The notes under the pieces are model-generated. The model worked only from the letters and a program-made list of their open reading frames with translations. It was not told the origin of the DNA and searched no databases. Both the position numbers and the translations under genes were made by a program. DNA of 64,000 nucleotides from Schnuerera sp. xch1 (GTDB lineage Bacteria; Bacillota; Clostridia; Tissierellales; Tepidimicrobiaceae): NCBI RefSeq assembly GCF_019931165.1, contig NZ_JAIOUP010000010.1, positions 32,612 to 96,611 on the forward strand. Direction: 5' to 3'. Positions 19,998-30,095 of the stretch are shown here, in pieces (positions within the stretch are counted from its first letter, which is position 1; the number at the start of each line of letters is the position of its first letter).

Positions 19998-20287
19998 TGC
20001 GTATTCCACACGATATCATCATTAAACCTATAATTACAGAGGCAAGTATGGATTCTATGGCTGAAGGCAAATATACTTTTAAGGTTGATAGAAGAGCAAA
20101 CAAATCAGAAATAAAAAAAGCCATAGAGAAGATATTTGATGTTAAAGTTAAAAAGGTAAATACCATGAATATGCTAGGAAAGAAAAAGAGAATGGGAGTA
20201 CACACCGGAAGGAGACCAAATTGGAAAAAAGCAATAGTTACTTTAACCGAAGATTCTAAGGAAATAGAATTCTTTGAAGGAATGTAG
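19997..20287 (+). CDS. rplW: Large-subunit ribosomal protein uL23
   Basis: L23 lies at the tunnel exit and is the docking site for trigger factor and SRP. The 96 residues include [20 protein letters not shown] and [22 protein letters not shown]. The start is ATG 19997, sharing a base with the rplD stop; the Shine-Dalgarno GGAGGTG lies in the end of rplD, which suggests translational coupling. Confidence 0.96.
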   Translation: MRIPHDIIIKPIITEASMDSMAEGKYTFKVDRRANKSEIKKAIEKIFDVKVKKVNTMNMLGKKKRMGVHTGRRPNWKKAIVTLTEDSKEIEFFEGM

Positions 20288-20317
20288 TAAAGTTTTTATA
20301 AAAAGGAGGGAATACTA

Positions 20318-21148
20318 ATGGGTATTAAAAAATACAAAGCAACTTCCCCAGCAATTCGTCAAATGACTGTTTCCTCATTTGAAGAGATTACTAAGAGAAA
20401 ACCTGAAAAATCACTGGTTGTTAGTTTGAAAAAGACAGGCGGAAGAAACTCACAAGGTAGGATAACTGCACGCTATAGAGGAGGCGGAGCAAAGAAAAAA
20501 TATAGAATTATCGATTTTAGAAGGAATAAAGATGGAGTACCAGGGAAAGTTGCAGCAATAGAATATGATCCAAATAGAACTGCAAACATTGCACTTATTA
20601 ACTATGCTGATGGTGAAAAGAGATATATACTTGCTCCAAATAAATTAAAAGTTGGAGATATAATAGAATCAGGAGTAGATGCTGATATAAAAATAGGTAA
20701 TACCTTACCTCTTAGAAATATACCTGTAGGTACTACTGTTCATAATATTGAACTTACACCAGGCAAGGGAGGACAATTAGCTAGGTCTGCTGGTTCTGAA
20801 GCTCAATTGATGGCTAAAGAAGGAAGATATGCACAACTTAGATTGCCATCAGGAGAATTTAGGCTTGTATTATTAGATTGTCGTGCAACAATTGGTCAAG
20901 TAGGAAATGTTGATCATGAGAACTTAACACTAGGTAAAGCTGGGAAAAACAGACATAAAGGTAGAAGACCTTCAGTTAGAGGAAGTGTAATGAATCCAGT
21001 AGATCATCCACATGGCGGTGGAGAAGGAAGAGCACCTATAGGTATGCCATCTCCAGTAACTCCATGGGGTAAACCAACTATAGGATATAAAACTAGATCT
21101 AAGAATAAAAAATCTGACAAATATATTGTAAGAAGAAGGAAAAAATAG
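20318..21148 (+). CDS. rplB: Large-subunit ribosomal protein uL2
   Basis: L2 is needed for subunit association and peptidyl-transferase activity. It has 276 residues with the N-terminal [18 protein letters not shown], an OB-like and SH3-like core, and the conserved C-terminal [19 protein letters not shown] containing the histidine important for activity. The start is ATG 20318 after AAGGAGGG. Confidence 0.97.
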   Translation: MGIKKYKATSPAIRQMTVSSFEEITKRKPEKSLVVSLKKTGGRNSQGRITARYRGGGAKKKYRIIDFRRNKDGVPGKVAAIEYDPNRTANIALINYADGEKRYILAPNKLKVGDIIESGVDADIKIGNTLPLRNIPVGTTVHNIELTPGKGGQLARSAGSEAQLMAKEGRYAQLRLPSGEFRLVLLDCRATIGQVGNVDHENLTLGKAGKNRHKGRRPSVRGSVMNPVDHPHGGGEGRAPIGMPSPVTPWGKPTIGYKTRSKNKKSDKYIVRRRKK

Positions 21149-21179
21149 TTTATGTCGTTATCTGAAAGGAGGAATAGTA

Positions 21180-21464
21180 ATGGGTAGATCTTTGAAGAAG
21201 GGTCCTTTTTGTGATGAACATCTTCTTAAGAAGATAGAAGAATTAAATAAAAATAACAATAAAAAAGTTATTAAGACTTGGTCACGTCGTTCCACTGTAT
21301 TTCCCCAAATGATCGGTCATACTATAGCAGTACATGATGGTAGAAAACATGTACCAATATATATTACTGAGGATATGGTAGGACATAAACTTGGCGAATT
21401 TGTGCCTACTAGAACGTTTAGAGGCCATGGTAGTAAGACTGAAAAGTCAACAGCGTTAAAATAG
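21180..21464 (+). CDS. rpsS: Small-subunit ribosomal protein uS19
   Basis: S19 is a 30S head protein near the A-site finger that forms a complex with S13. The 94 residues start [16 protein letters not shown] and contain [20 protein letters not shown] and [13 protein letters not shown]. The start is ATG 21180 after AAGGAGG. It is in the usual place between rplB and rplV. Confidence 0.97.
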   Translation: MGRSLKKGPFCDEHLLKKIEELNKNNNKKVIKTWSRRSTVFPQMIGHTIAVHDGRKHVPIYITEDMVGHKLGEFVPTRTFRGHGSKTEKSTALK

Positions 21465-21501
21465 AATAGCATTGAAATAGAGGATAAAGGAGGGAATTAG
21501 C

Positions 21502-21837
21502 ATGGAAGCCAGAGCTATAGCTAAATATATAAGAATTTCACCTCTAAAGGTAAATTATATATGCAATGAGATTAGAGGCAAACAAGTAGATGAAGCCCTA
21601 TCAATTCTAAGATTTACACCGAAGAAAGGTGCAAAAGAACTTGAAAAAGTTTTGAATTCAGCTATTGCAAATGCGGAAAACAATTTTAATATGGATAGAG
21701 ACAATTTATATATTAAAGAAGCCTATGCTAACGATGGTCCTCAGCTCAAAAGATGGAGACCAAAAGCAAAAGGAATGGCTTATCCTTTAATAAAAAGAAC
21801 TAGCCATATAGGAGTAGTAGTAGACGAAAAAGAGTAG
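21502..21837 (+). CDS. rplV: Large-subunit ribosomal protein uL22
   Basis: L22 (111 residues) lines the exit tunnel with a beta-hairpin, the site of some macrolide-resistance mutations. Conserved segments are EARAIAKYIRISPLKV and PQLKRWRPKAKGMAYPLIKR with no obvious insertion or deletion in the hairpin. The start is ATG 21502 after AAGGAGGG. The rpsC ribosome-binding site directly follows. Confidence 0.96.
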   Translation: MEARAIAKYIRISPLKVNYICNEIRGKQVDEALSILRFTPKKGAKELEKVLNSAIANAENNFNMDRDNLYIKEAYANDGPQLKRWRPKAKGMAYPLIKRTSHIGVVVDEKE

Positions 21838-21852
21838 AAAAGGAGGGATAAA

Positions 21853-22533
21853 ATGGGTCAAAAGGTAAACCCACATGGATTAAGAGTTGGGGTAATAAAA
21901 GATTGGGATTCAAAATGGTATGCCGATAAGAAGAACTTCAACGAACTCTTAATTGAAGATCATGAAATTCGTAAATATATTAAGAAAAAGCTATATATAG
22001 CTGGAATTTCTAAAATAGAGGTAGAGAGAGCTGCTAATAGAATTAAGTTGTCCGTATATACAGCTAAACCTGGCATGGTAATAGGTAAAGGTGGTTCTGG
22101 TGTCGAAATATTAAGAAAAGAAATTGAAAAGCTTACAGGTAAAAATGTAATCATAAACGTAGAGGAAGTAAAAGTACTAGAACTAGATGCTCAGTTAGTG
22201 GCAGAAAATATTGCATCTCAACTTGAGAGAAGAGTTTCATTCAGGAGAGCTATGAAACAAGCGATCCAAAGAACTATGAGATCAGGTGCTAAAGGAATAA
22301 AGACATCTATATCTGGTAGACTTGGTGGAGCTGATATGGCAAGGACTGAAGGCTATAGTGAAGGAACAATACCTCTTCAAACTTTAAGAGCTGATATAGA
22401 TTATGGATTTACTGAAGCAGATACTACCTATGGAAAATTGGGAGTAAAGGTTTGGATATATAAAGGAGAAGTTCTTCCTACTAAAAAAGTAGATGAAGAA
22501 GAAAAAAATCGAGAAAAGAATAAAAGAAAATAG
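21853..22533 (+). CDS. rpsC: Small-subunit ribosomal protein uS3
   Basis: S3 lines the mRNA entry tunnel and takes part in mRNA unwinding. The 226 residues start [20 protein letters not shown], with the KH domain motif [19 protein letters not shown] (GxxG) and the C-terminal [20 protein letters not shown]. The last 15 residues are a charged Lys/Glu/Arg tail. The start is ATG 21853 after AAGGAGGG. Confidence 0.97.
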   Translation: MGQKVNPHGLRVGVIKDWDSKWYADKKNFNELLIEDHEIRKYIKKKLYIAGISKIEVERAANRIKLSVYTAKPGMVIGKGGSGVEILRKEIEKLTGKNVIINVEEVKVLELDAQLVAENIASQLERRVSFRRAMKQAIQRTMRSGAKGIKTSISGRLGGADMARTEGYSEGTIPLQTLRADIDYGFTEADTTYGKLGVKVWIYKGEVLPTKKVDEEEKNREKNKRK

Positions 22534-22566
22534 ATTATAAGTAGCTGTAGGAAGGAGGAAGGTAAA

Positions 22567-23010
22567 ATGTTAATGCCTAAAAGAGTAAAATATCGTAGAG
22601 TTCATAGAGGAAGAATGAAAGGAAATGCAACCAGAGGGAATAAGCTTACTTATGGTGAATATGGACTACAAGCTCTTGAACCAGTATGGATAACTTCTAA
22701 TCAAATAGAAGCAGCTAGACGTGCCATGACAAGATCCATCAAAAGGGGAGGAAATATCTGGATAAAAGTATTTCCTGATAAACCAGTCACTGAAAAACCT
22801 GCTGAAACTAGAATGGGTTCAGGTAAAGGAGCTCCTGAGTATTGGGTAGCAGTGGTTAAACCTGGAAGGATCCTATTTGAAATGGGAGGAGTATCTGAAG
22901 AAGTAGCAAGAGAAGCCATGAGGTTGGCAGCACACAAATTGCCTATAAAGACTAAATTTGTAACTCGTGAGGATAGTGGAGAAAAGGGTGGTGAAGCTAA
23001 TGAAGGCTAA
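22567..23010 (+). CDS. rplP: Large-subunit ribosomal protein uL16
   Basis: L16 (147 residues) contacts the A-site tRNA elbow and is a late assembly protein. It begins [20 protein letters not shown] and contains [14 protein letters not shown] and [19 protein letters not shown]. The start is ATG 22567 after AAGGAGGAAGG. The C-terminal tail is slightly extended and overlaps rpmC by 11 bases. Confidence 0.96.
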   Translation: MLMPKRVKYRRVHRGRMKGNATRGNKLTYGEYGLQALEPVWITSNQIEAARRAMTRSIKRGGNIWIKVFPDKPVTEKPAETRMGSGKGAPEYWVAVVKPGRILFEMGGVSEEVAREAMRLAAHKLPIKTKFVTREDSGEKGGEANEG

Positions 23011-23206
23011 GGAAATTCGCCAAATGACAGATCAAGAGTTAAATACAAAATTGTTAGATTTTAAAAATGAATTATTTAACTTGCGTTTTCAATTGGCTAC
23101 AGGTCAATTAGATAACCCTATGAGAATAAAAACGGTAAGAAAAAATATTGCTCGAATTAAAACTATAATCAGGGAACGAGAATTAGGTATAAGAAAGGAG
23201 GTCTAA
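23000..23206 (+). CDS. rpmC: Large-subunit ribosomal protein uL29
   Basis: L29 is a small helical-hairpin protein at the tunnel exit next to L23. From ATG 23000 it is 68 residues: [14 protein letters not shown], then [20 protein letters not shown]. The frame is open further upstream, but that sequence is the end of rplP in another frame. The 11-base overlap with rplP implies translational coupling. The rpsQ start follows six bases after the stop. Confidence 0.94.
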   Translation: MKAKEIRQMTDQELNTKLLDFKNELFNLRFQLATGQLDNPMRIKTVRKNIARIKTIIRERELGIRKEV

Positions 23207-23212
23207 CCTCAT

Positions 23213-23467
23213 ATGGAAAGAGGAAACCGTAAAGTAAGAACAGGTGAAGTTGTAAGCGATAAAATGGATAAGACAATAGTAGTTGCTGTTGAAACATTCG
23301 TAACACACCCTTTATATAAAAAACAAATTAAGAAGACTACAAAATTTAAAGCTCACGATGAAAACAATGAGTGCAAAGTTGGAGACGTAGTGAAAATAAT
23401 GGAAACTAGACCATTAAGTAAAGATAAATGTTGGAGACTTGTAAATATTATAGAAAAAGCAAAATAG
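23213..23467 (+). CDS. rpsQ: Small-subunit ribosomal protein uS17
   Basis: S17 (84 residues) is a primary 16S-binding protein with an OB fold. Visible signatures are [20 protein letters not shown] and [20 protein letters not shown], with [10 protein letters not shown] at the C terminus. The start is ATG 23213 after AAAGGAGGT, which lies in the end of rpmC. Confidence 0.96.
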   Translation: MERGNRKVRTGEVVSDKMDKTIVVAVETFVTHPLYKKQIKKTTKFKAHDENNECKVGDVVKIMETRPLSKDKCWRLVNIIEKAK

Positions 23468-23495
23468 TCCTTATACCTGGAAAGGAGGGTATCCA

Positions 23496-23864
23496 ATGAT
23501 TCAAGTAGAAAGCAGAATGAAAGTTGCTGATAATTCAGGTGCAAAAGAGTTGCAAGTTATTAGAGTATTAGGAGGAACTAATAAGAAGTATGCCAAAATA
23601 GGAGACGTTGTAGTTTGCTCTGTTAAAAGTGCAACACCTGGAGGAGTTGTTAAAAAAGGAGAAGTAGTTAAAGCTGTAGTCGTAAGGACTAAGCACGGTG
23701 TAAGAAGAAATGACGGATCTTATATTAAATTTGACGATAATGCAGCAGTTATTATAAAAGATGATAATAATCCAGCTGGAACGCGTATATTTGGCCCAGT
23801 AACAAGAGAATTAAGAAGAGGAAATTACATGAAAATAATATCCTTAGCACCGGAAGTATTATAA
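23496..23864 (+). CDS. rplN: Large-subunit ribosomal protein uL14
   Basis: L14 (122 residues) makes an intersubunit bridge and is the binding site of the silencing factor RsfS. It starts [20 protein letters not shown] and contains [20 protein letters not shown] and [13 protein letters not shown]. The start is ATG 23496 after AAGGAGGG. It opens the spc part of the cluster. Confidence 0.97.
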   Translation: MIQVESRMKVADNSGAKELQVIRVLGGTNKKYAKIGDVVVCSVKSATPGGVVKKGEVVKAVVVRTKHGVRRNDGSYIKFDDNAAVIIKDDNNPAGTRIFGPVTRELRRGNYMKIISLAPEVL

Positions 23865-23879
23865 GAGGAGGTGTATAGT

Positions 23880-24191
23880 ATGCATGTTAAGAATGGAGAT
23901 ACCGTGGTGGTTATTTCTGGAAAAGACAAAGGCAAAAAAGGTAAGGTTCTAAAAGTATTACCTAAAGAAAATAAAGTAATCGTTGAAGGATTAAATATGA
24001 CTACTAAGCATGTCAAGGCACAAGGAGCTAATCAACAAGGAGGAAGAATTACTAAAGAAGGGCCAATGAATGCATCAAAGGTTATGTACTATTGCAGTAA
24101 AGATAAAACAGGAGTTAGAGTAGGACATAAATTTCTAGATAATGGTTCGAAGGTTAGAATATGTAAAAAATGTGGAGAAGTATTGGATTAA
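23880..24191 (+). CDS. rplX: Large-subunit ribosomal protein uL24
   Basis: L24 (103 residues) initiates 50S assembly. It begins MHVKNGDTVVVISGKDKGKKG (KOW motif) and ends in a partial zinc-ribbon: YYCSKDKTG, then ICKKCGEVLD. Clostridial zinc-binding L24 proteins usually have CxxC twice; here only three cysteines remain, the fourth position being Asp or Lys. The start is ATG 23880 after GAGGAGGTG; GTG 23871 lies inside that site and is rejected. Confidence 0.95.
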   Translation: MHVKNGDTVVVISGKDKGKKGKVLKVLPKENKVIVEGLNMTTKHVKAQGANQQGGRITKEGPMNASKVMYYCSKDKTGVRVGHKFLDNGSKVRICKKCGEVLD

Positions 24192-24220
24192 TAATGTACT
24201 ATTGAAAGGAGGTAATAGGA

Positions 24221-24763
24221 ATGACTTCCAGATTGAAAGAAAAATATAAAAATGAAGTTATACCAGCTCTAATGGAGATGTTTAAATATAAAAGTGTTAT
24301 GGAGGTTCCAAAACTTGAAAAGATTATAATAAACATGGGGGTTGGAGAAGCTAAAGACAATCCAAAGGCTTTAGAGAATGCGGTTAAAGAATTGGAACTT
24401 ATCACAGGTCAAAAACCAGTAGTAACAAAAGCAAAAAAATCAATTTCTAACTTTAAGATTCGTAAAGGTATGAATGTGGGTACTAAGGTAACCTTAAGAG
24501 GAAAAAAGATGTATGACTTTTTAGATAAATTAGCAAACATTTCATTACCAAGAGTTAGGGATTTTAGAGGAATAAGTGGTTCATCATTTGACGGTAGAGG
24601 CAATTATGCATTGGGAATAAAGGAACAATTGATTTTCCCAGAAATAGAATATGATATGGTGGAAAGCGTGAGAGGACTAGATATATCAATAGTTACAACT
24701 GCTAATACAGATGAAGAAGCGAAAGCATTTTTAGAATTAATGGGTATGCCATTTAAAAAATAG
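24221..24763 (+). CDS. rplE: Large-subunit ribosomal protein uL5
   Basis: L5 (180 residues) carries 5S rRNA into the central protuberance. Signatures are [36 protein letters not shown] and the C-terminal [22 protein letters not shown] ending (here [16 protein letters not shown]). The start is ATG 24221 after AAAGGAGGT. Confidence 0.97.
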   Translation: MTSRLKEKYKNEVIPALMEMFKYKSVMEVPKLEKIIINMGVGEAKDNPKALENAVKELELITGQKPVVTKAKKSISNFKIRKGMNVGTKVTLRGKKMYDFLDKLANISLPRVRDFRGISGSSFDGRGNYALGIKEQLIFPEIEYDMVESVRGLDISIVTTANTDEEAKAFLELMGMPFKK

Positions 24764-24781
24764 AAAAGGAGGAAGGATATT

Positions 24782-24967
24782 TTGGCAAAGAAGTCAATGA
24801 TCGCTAAACAGAAAAGGAAAGCGAAATTTAGTACTAGAGAGTACAATAGATGCAAAATATGTGGAAGACCTCATGGTTATTTAAGAAAATACGGAATATG
24901 TCGTATTTGTTTTAGAGAATTGGCATATAAAGGTCAAATCCCTGGAGTTAGAAAAGCGAGTTGGTAG
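24782..24967 (+). CDS. rpsN: Small-subunit ribosomal protein uS14, zinc-binding type
   Basis: A 61-residue S14 of the short zinc form: C24 and C27 (CKIC) with C40 and C43 (CRIC) make the zinc site, followed by [18 protein letters not shown]. It is a 30S head assembly protein. The start is TTG 24782, 12 bases after AGGAGG. The cysteine-free zinc-starvation paralogue is not in this window. Confidence 0.95.
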   Translation: MAKKSMIAKQKRKAKFSTREYNRCKICGRPHGYLRKYGICRICFRELAYKGQIPGVRKASW

Positions 24968-24998
24968 TATTTAATGTCTTGAAAGGAGGTAGCTAATT

Positions 24999-25394
24999 AT
25001 GATGACTGACCCAATTGCAGATATGTTAACGAGAATAAGAAACGGGAATAATGTAAAACATGAATCTGTTGATGTTCCTGCCTCAAATATGAAGAAAGAG
25101 ATAGCCCAAATTTTATTAGATGAAGGCTTTATAAAAGGATTTGATATAATAGAGGATGGAAAACAAGGGATTATTAGAATAGAATTTAAATATGGTAAAT
25201 ATGGAGAAAAAGTAATAAGTGGAATTAAAAGAATATCAAAACCAGGATTGAGGGTTTATGTTAAAAGTGACGAAATTCCAAGAGTATTAGGTGGACTTGG
25301 AATAGCGATTCTTTCAACATCAAAGGGTATTATGACCGATAAAAAAGCAAAAAAAGAAGGAGTAGGTGGAGAAGTTGTTTGTTATGTATGGTAA
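24999..25394 (+). CDS. rpsH: Small-subunit ribosomal protein uS8
   Basis: S8 (131 residues) binds the central domain of 16S rRNA and, in E. coli, represses the spc operon at the rplE site. It starts [17 protein letters not shown] and ends [21 protein letters not shown] (here [20 protein letters not shown]), then GGEVVCYVW. The start is the ATG at 24999, with a second ATG directly after it; AAAGGAGGT lies upstream. Confidence 0.97.
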   Translation: MMTDPIADMLTRIRNGNNVKHESVDVPASNMKKEIAQILLDEGFIKGFDIIEDGKQGIIRIEFKYGKYGEKVISGIKRISKPGLRVYVKSDEIPRVLGGLGIAILSTSKGIMTDKKAKKEGVGGEVVCYVW

Positions 25395-25432
25395 TAACAA
25401 ACACTTAATCTACAGGAACAGGAGGTGCACTT

Positions 25433-25972
25433 ATGTCAAGGATAGGATTTAAACCAATAGAGATTCCAAGTGGAGTTGAAGTAAAAATAGATGATAAGAA
25501 CTTTATAGAAATTAAAGGACCAAACGGACTACTTTCACAACAATTAAATTCAGGCATGGAGATCAAGATAGAGGATAATAAAGTAGTTGTTAATCGTCCA
25601 AATGATACAAAGAGATTTAAATCTTTGCATGGATTAACAAGAACTCTTATTTCTAATATGGTTGAAGGTGTAACTAATGGATATTCAAAATCATTAGAAA
25701 TCCAAGGAACTGGATATAGAGCTCAAAAACAAGGTAAGAAATTAGTATTAAACTTAGGTTATTCTCATCCTATTGAGTTGGAAGAACCAGAAGGAATTAA
25801 AATAGAAGTGCCTTCAGCTAATCAAATTGTAGTTAAAGGTATAGATAAACAGTTAGTAGGTAATTATGCAGCTAAAATTAGAGATTTAAGAAAGCCAGAA
25901 CCTTATAAAGGAAAAGGAATTAGATATTCTAATGAAATTGTAAAACGTAAGGTTGGTAAGGCTGGTAAGTAG
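25433..25972 (+). CDS. rplF: Large-subunit ribosomal protein uL6
   Basis: L6 (179 residues) is near the factor-binding site. It begins [17 protein letters not shown] and has the C-terminal signature [20 protein letters not shown] followed by IRYSNE. Two repeated alpha/beta domains fit the length. The start is ATG 25433 after AGGAGGTGC. Confidence 0.97.
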   Translation: MSRIGFKPIEIPSGVEVKIDDKNFIEIKGPNGLLSQQLNSGMEIKIEDNKVVVNRPNDTKRFKSLHGLTRTLISNMVEGVTNGYSKSLEIQGTGYRAQKQGKKLVLNLGYSHPIELEEPEGIKIEVPSANQIVVKGIDKQLVGNYAAKIRDLRKPEPYKGKGIRYSNEIVKRKVGKAGK

Positions 25973-25988
25973 AAGGGAGTGAAGGAGA

Positions 25989-26357
25989 TTGCTAAAAAGA
26001 TTTAAGAGAAATGAAGTGAGAAAAAACAGGCATAAAAGAGTTAGACAGAAAGTTTATGGAACTCCTGAAAGACCAAGATTAAATGTATATAGAAGCAATA
26101 GTCATATATATGCTCAAATTATAAACGATATAAACGGTCATACTCTAGTTTCAGCTTCAACTTTGGATAAGGCATTAGTAGAAAAGCTATCTTCAACAGG
26201 GAATAAAGAAGCAGCTAGACTTGTAGGTGAATTAGTTGGCAAAAGAGCTATTGATAAAGGCATAAATGAAGTGGTGTTTGATAGAGCTGGATATCTTTAT
26301 CATGGAAAGATAAAAGAACTTGCTGAAGGAGCTCGTGAAGCTGGACTGAAATTTTAA
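25989..26357 (+). CDS. rplR: Large-subunit ribosomal protein uL18
   Basis: L18 (122 residues) binds 5S rRNA together with L5. Visible signatures are [20 protein letters not shown] and the C-terminal [20 protein letters not shown]. The start codon is TTG 25989, with GAAGGAGA just upstream. It lies in the conserved rplF-rplR-rpsE order. Confidence 0.96.
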   Translation: MLKRFKRNEVRKNRHKRVRQKVYGTPERPRLNVYRSNSHIYAQIINDINGHTLVSASTLDKALVEKLSSTGNKEAARLVGELVGKRAIDKGINEVVFDRAGYLYHGKIKELAEGAREAGLKF

Positions 26358-26374
26358 GAAAAGGAGGGAAATGA

Positions 26375-26881
26375 ATGGAGCGTTCATATATAAATCCTAA
26401 TGAATTAGATTTGAAAGAAAGAGTTGTTAATATAAATCGTGTAACTAAAGTTGTAAAAGGTGGTAGAAACTTTAGATTTAGTGCTCTTGTAGTAGTAGGA
26501 GATGAAAATGGTCATGTAGGCGTAGGTATGTCCAAGGCTCTTGAAGTACCTGAGGCTATTAGAAAAGCTATTCAAGATGCTAAAAAACATATTATTGAAG
26601 TACCTATGATAGAAACTACTATACCTCATGAAATAGTTGGAGAATTTGGAGCAGGAAGAGTTTTATTAAAGCCATCTAAAGAAGGTACCGGAGTTATTGC
26701 TGGTGGACCAGTACGTGCTGTCTGTGAGTTAGCTGGTATCAGAGACATAAGAACTAAATCTCTAGGTTCAAATAATCCTAGAAATGTTGTTAATGCAACC
26801 TTTGAAGCTCTAGTTAACTTAAAGAAGGCTGAGGATGTTGCTAAGTTAAGAGGAAAAACTGTAGATGAAATATTAGGTTAG
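26375..26881 (+). CDS. rpsE: Small-subunit ribosomal protein uS5
   Basis: S5 (168 residues) helps form the mRNA entry site and affects fidelity. The dsRNA-binding-like N domain has [20 protein letters not shown]; the C domain has [20 protein letters not shown] and [16 protein letters not shown]. The start is ATG 26375 after AAGGAGGG. Confidence 0.97.
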   Translation: MERSYINPNELDLKERVVNINRVTKVVKGGRNFRFSALVVVGDENGHVGVGMSKALEVPEAIRKAIQDAKKHIIEVPMIETTIPHEIVGEFGAGRVLLKPSKEGTGVIAGGPVRAVCELAGIRDIRTKSLGSNNPRNVVNATFEALVNLKKAEDVAKLRGKTVDEILG

Positions 26882-26893
26882 GAGGGGAGTATA

Positions 26894-27070
26894 GTGGCTA
26901 AGATAAACATTAAATTGGTTAGATCCATAATTGGGAAACCAGAAAATCATAGAAAAACTATAAAGGCTTTAGGTTTAAGAAAAGTTGGCCAGGTAGTAGA
27001 AAAAGAAGATACTCCTCAAATTAGAGGTATGATAGATCAAGTAGACTACATGGTTGAAGTAATAGAATAA
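26894..27070 (+). CDS. rpmD: Large-subunit ribosomal protein uL30
   Basis: A 58-residue L30 beginning at GTG 26894 ([16 protein letters not shown]), with [20 protein letters not shown] and a hydrophobic C-terminal strand DYMVEVIE. It is preceded by GGAGGGG and lies between rpsE and rplO. The short one-domain form is normal for bacteria. Confidence 0.93.
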   Translation: MAKINIKLVRSIIGKPENHRKTIKALGLRKVGQVVEKEDTPQIRGMIDQVDYMVEVIE

Positions 27071-27090
27071 TTCTTAGAGGAGGTGTACCA

Positions 27091-27540
27091 ATGAAACTGA
27101 ACGAATTAAGGCCAAAAGAAGGAAGTAAGACAAAAAAACGTAAAAGAGTTGGTAGAGGTAATGGTTCAGGTGTTGGAAAAACTTCTGGAAGAGGTCAGGA
27201 CGGACAAAAATCGAGATCTGGTGGAGGAGTAAGACCAGGTTTTGAAGGAGGCCAAATGCCTTTATTCAGGAGAATGCCTAAACGTGGATTTACTAATATC
27301 TTTGCTAAGAAATATATTATCCTAAATATTGATGATTTAAATAGATTTGATGACGATACTGTAATCACTCCAGAATTGTTAATCAAAGAAGGAATAATCA
27401 ATAGTAGAAAAGATGTAGATGGTATTAAGATTTTGGGTAATGGAAATTTAAATAAAAAACTTACTGTTAAAGCCCATAAATTTAGTAAGACAGCTACTGA
27501 AAAGATAGAGGCTGCAGGGGGAAAGGTAGAGGTGATATAG
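27091..27540 (+). CDS. rplO: Large-subunit ribosomal protein uL15
   Basis: L15 (149 residues) is a late assembly protein with a Gly/Arg-rich N-terminal extension: [19 protein letters not shown], then [20 protein letters not shown]. The C-terminal domain ends in [13 protein letters not shown]. The start is ATG 27091 after AGGAGGTG. Its stop codon directly abuts the secY ATG. Confidence 0.96.
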   Translation: MKLNELRPKEGSKTKKRKRVGRGNGSGVGKTSGRGQDGQKSRSGGGVRPGFEGGQMPLFRRMPKRGFTNIFAKKYIILNIDDLNRFDDDTVITPELLIKEGIINSRKDVDGIKILGNGNLNKKLTVKAHKFSKTATEKIEAAGGKVEVI

Positions 27541-28815
27541 ATGATTGAAACCTTGAGAAATGCCTGGAAGATACCAGATATTAGAAAGAAAATCATCTTC
27601 ACGTTATTAATGTTATTGGTAATCAGATTAGGTTCCAATATTCCAGTACCATATATAGATAAAGAAGTTGTTAGTCAGATATTTGAAGTAGGTCAAGGTA
27701 GTGCATTACAGTTTCTTGATATGATGGCCGGCGGTACCATTAGTAATTTTAGTATATTTGCTTTGAATATATATCCATATATTACTGCATCCATAATAAT
27801 GCAACTCCTTACAATTGCTATTCCAAGATTAGAAGAAATAGCAAAAGAAGGAGAAGAAGGTAAGAAAAAAATAAATAAATATACAAGATATGGATCAGTA
27901 ATATTAGCAGCAGTTCAAGCAATTGGTATAACCATGGGATTTTTCAATAACGCTTTGATTGCACAAGGAACTTTACAAACTGCCATAGTAATTATATCAT
28001 TAGTAGCTGGTACAAGTTTCTTAGTATGGCTTGGAGATTTAATTACTGAAAGAGGTGTTGGGAATGGCACTTCACTAATAATATTTATTGGTATTGTATC
28101 AGGGCTTCCATCAACAATTGCAAGATTTATTCAATTAATAAGTGTTGGAGCCATAAGTATAATTAAATTAATTATATTTGCAATAGTAGCTGTAATAATA
28201 ATTGCAATAGTTGTTGCACTACAAGAAGGTCAGAGAAAAATACCTGTTCAATATGCTAAAAGAGTTGTTGGTAGGAAGATGTATGGTGGACAGAGTTCAC
28301 ATATACCTTTAAAAGTTTTAATGGCAGGAGTTATTCCTGTAATATTTTCTACTTCGTTATTATCGTTTCCACAAATGATATCACTTTTCTTTACCGGTGG
28401 AACGGCAGAGTGGATAACTAAGTACTTGACCGTACAAGGCAATGTAGGAGTATGGATTTACTCTATAATTAATACTGTTTTAATTATATTTTTCACATAT
28501 TTCTATACAGCTATACAATTTAACACAGTGGAATATTCAAAGAATTTACAACAATATGGTGGGTTTATTCCAGGAATTAGGCCTGGGAGACCAACATCAG
28601 ATTATCTAAACAAAGTAATATCAAGAATTACCTTTGTAGGTGGTATTTCTTTAGCGTTAATAGCATCATTGCCAATCATATTATCTCGTGTATTTAACTT
28701 AAATATTGATTTTGGTGGAACAGCTATAATAATTGTAGTAGGAGTTGCCCTTGAAACTATAAAACAAATTGAATCACAGATGTTAATGAGAAATTACAAG
28801 GGATTCTTGAAATAG
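27541..28815 (+). CDS. secY: Preprotein translocase subunit SecY
   Basis: SecY is the pore of the Sec translocon, 424 residues with ten predicted membrane spans. Visible signatures are the N-terminal amphipathic helix ETLRNAWKIPDIRKKIIFT, the plug and TM2 region MMAGGTISNFSIFALNIYPY, and the cytoplasmic loop FIPGIRPGRPTSDYLNKVIS. The start is ATG 27541, abutting the rplO stop; the Shine-Dalgarno GGTAGAGGTG lies in rplO. secE is at 2345. Confidence 0.97.
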   Translation: MIETLRNAWKIPDIRKKIIFTLLMLLVIRLGSNIPVPYIDKEVVSQIFEVGQGSALQFLDMMAGGTISNFSIFALNIYPYITASIIMQLLTIAIPRLEEIAKEGEEGKKKINKYTRYGSVILAAVQAIGITMGFFNNALIAQGTLQTAIVIISLVAGTSFLVWLGDLITERGVGNGTSLIIFIGIVSGLPSTIARFIQLISVGAISIIKLIIFAIVAVIIIAIVVALQEGQRKIPVQYAKRVVGRKMYGGQSSHIPLKVLMAGVIPVIFSTSLLSFPQMISLFFTGGTAEWITKYLTVQGNVGVWIYSIINTVLIIFFTYFYTAIQFNTVEYSKNLQQYGGFIPGIRPGRPTSDYLNKVISRITFVGGISLALIASLPIILSRVFNLNIDFGGTAIIIVVGVALETIKQIESQMLMRNYKGFLK

Positions 28816-28834
28816 ACTGTAGGAGATGATTTTG

Positions 28835-29485
28835 TTGAGATTAGTATTACTTGGACCTCCTGGTGCAGGCAAAGGAACTCAAGCATCAGCTATAGTTAAA
28901 AAATATAATATACCGCATATATCAACAGGAGATATATTTAGGTACAATATAAAGATGAATACAGAATTAGGGAAAAAAGCAAAAACATATATGGATAAAG
29001 GTCTACTAGTTCCTGATGAGCTAGTAGTATCCATAGTTAAGGATAGATTAATAAAAGATGATTGTAAAGATGGATTTCTATTAGATGGATTCCCACGAAC
29101 AGTGGATCAAGCAGAAGCACTAGATGAGGAATTGGATAAAATGTCTTTAAAATTAGATAAAGTAGTGAATATAGAAGTAGAAAAAGATATTTTAATAGAA
29201 AGAGCAATAGGCAGGAGAATTTGCAAAAATTGTGGTGCTACTTATCATATTAAATTTAATCCTTCAAAGAAAGAAGGTATATGTGATACCTGTGGTGAAG
29301 AATTATATCAACGAGATGATGATAAAGTAGACACTGTAGAAAAAAGAATTGAGGTTTACCATAAACAAACTAAACCTTTAATTGATTATTATGCTGAAAA
29401 AGGGTTATTATTAAATGTAGATGGTACTAAATCGATAGAAGAGCTTTTTAATGTGATAGTGAAATCTTTAGAAGGTGAATCTTAG
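28835..29485 (+). CDS. adk: Adenylate kinase
   Basis: Adenylate kinase converts ATP and AMP to two ADP. The 216-residue long form has P-loop [12 protein letters not shown]-binding STGDIFR and [10 protein letters not shown], and a LID with a four-cysteine zinc site (CKNC and CDTC), typical of Gram-positive enzymes. ATG 28826 lies within the AGGAG site; the usual N terminus [10 protein letters not shown] starts at TTG 28835. The gene follows secY as usual, but map, which normally comes next, is absent. Confidence 0.96.
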   Translation: MRLVLLGPPGAGKGTQASAIVKKYNIPHISTGDIFRYNIKMNTELGKKAKTYMDKGLLVPDELVVSIVKDRLIKDDCKDGFLLDGFPRTVDQAEALDEELDKMSLKLDKVVNIEVEKDILIERAIGRRICKNCGATYHIKFNPSKKEGICDTCGEELYQRDDDKVDTVEKRIEVYHKQTKPLIDYYAEKGLLLNVDGTKSIEELFNVIVKSLEGES

Positions 29486-29550
29486 AGATATAGGATAAAT
29501 TTTCAATTTATTAATATAGTAGCTTATAACTATATGAAGAGGTGAACTCT

Positions 29551-29841
29551 ATGGATTCAACTAATGACATAGCCATTGGACAGGTGGTTAGGTCAAAAGC
29601 TGGTAGAGATAAAGGGAATATTTTCTTGGTATTAAGCGTTGTTGATGATAAAAATGTATTAATTGTAGATGGAAATATAAGAAAATTGGATAATCCTAAG
29701 AAAAAAAAGGTTAAACATTTAATAGTTTATAATACAGTATTATCGGAATTAGAATATAGATTAAATAATAATATAAAGTTTAATAATGCTTATATTAGAA
29801 AATTAGTAGAACCTTTCAATAAGAGTCTTAAAATTGTTTAA
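29551..29841 (+). CDS. KOW-domain RNA-binding protein (L14e-like)
   Basis: A 96-residue protein commonly found between map/adk and infA in Firmicutes and usually annotated as a KOW-domain RNA-binding protein. The KOW part is [20 protein letters not shown], followed by [20 protein letters not shown]; the last 40 residues are basic and hydrophobic. Its cellular role is not established. The start is ATG 29551; GTG 29542 lies in the Shine-Dalgarno GAAGAGGTG. A small inverted repeat (ATATAGT/ACTATAT, 29514-29535) precedes it. Confidence 0.85.
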   Translation: MDSTNDIAIGQVVRSKAGRDKGNIFLVLSVVDDKNVLIVDGNIRKLDNPKKKKVKHLIVYNTVLSELEYRLNNNIKFNNAYIRKLVEPFNKSLKIV

Positions 29842-29861
29842 ATAGGAGGTTCGATAGTTAC

Positions 29862-30080
29862 ATGTCTAAGAAAGATGTTATTGAAGTAGAAGGTACGGTA
29901 GTAGATGCTTTGCCAAATGCTATCTTTAAAGTAGAATTAGAGAATGGTCATGAAATATTAGCTCATATTTCTGGAAAGTTAAGAATGCATTATATAAGAA
30001 TACTTCCTGGAGATAAAGTAACAGTTGAATTGTCACCCTATGATTTGACTAGGGGTAGAATAACCTGGCGAAAAAAGTAG
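29862..30080 (+). CDS. infA: Translation initiation factor IF-1
   Basis: IF-1 (72 residues) binds the 30S A site during initiation. Its OB fold has [20 protein letters not shown], then [20 protein letters not shown] and [19 protein letters not shown]. The start is ATG 29862 after AGGAGG. It leads the infA-rpmJ-rpsM-rpsK-rpsD-rpoA-rplQ group. Confidence 0.97.
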   Translation: MSKKDVIEVEGTVVDALPNAIFKVELENGHEILAHISGKLRMHYIRILPGDKVTVELSPYDLTRGRITWRKK

Positions 30081-30095
30081 CGAGGAGGGATTTAA

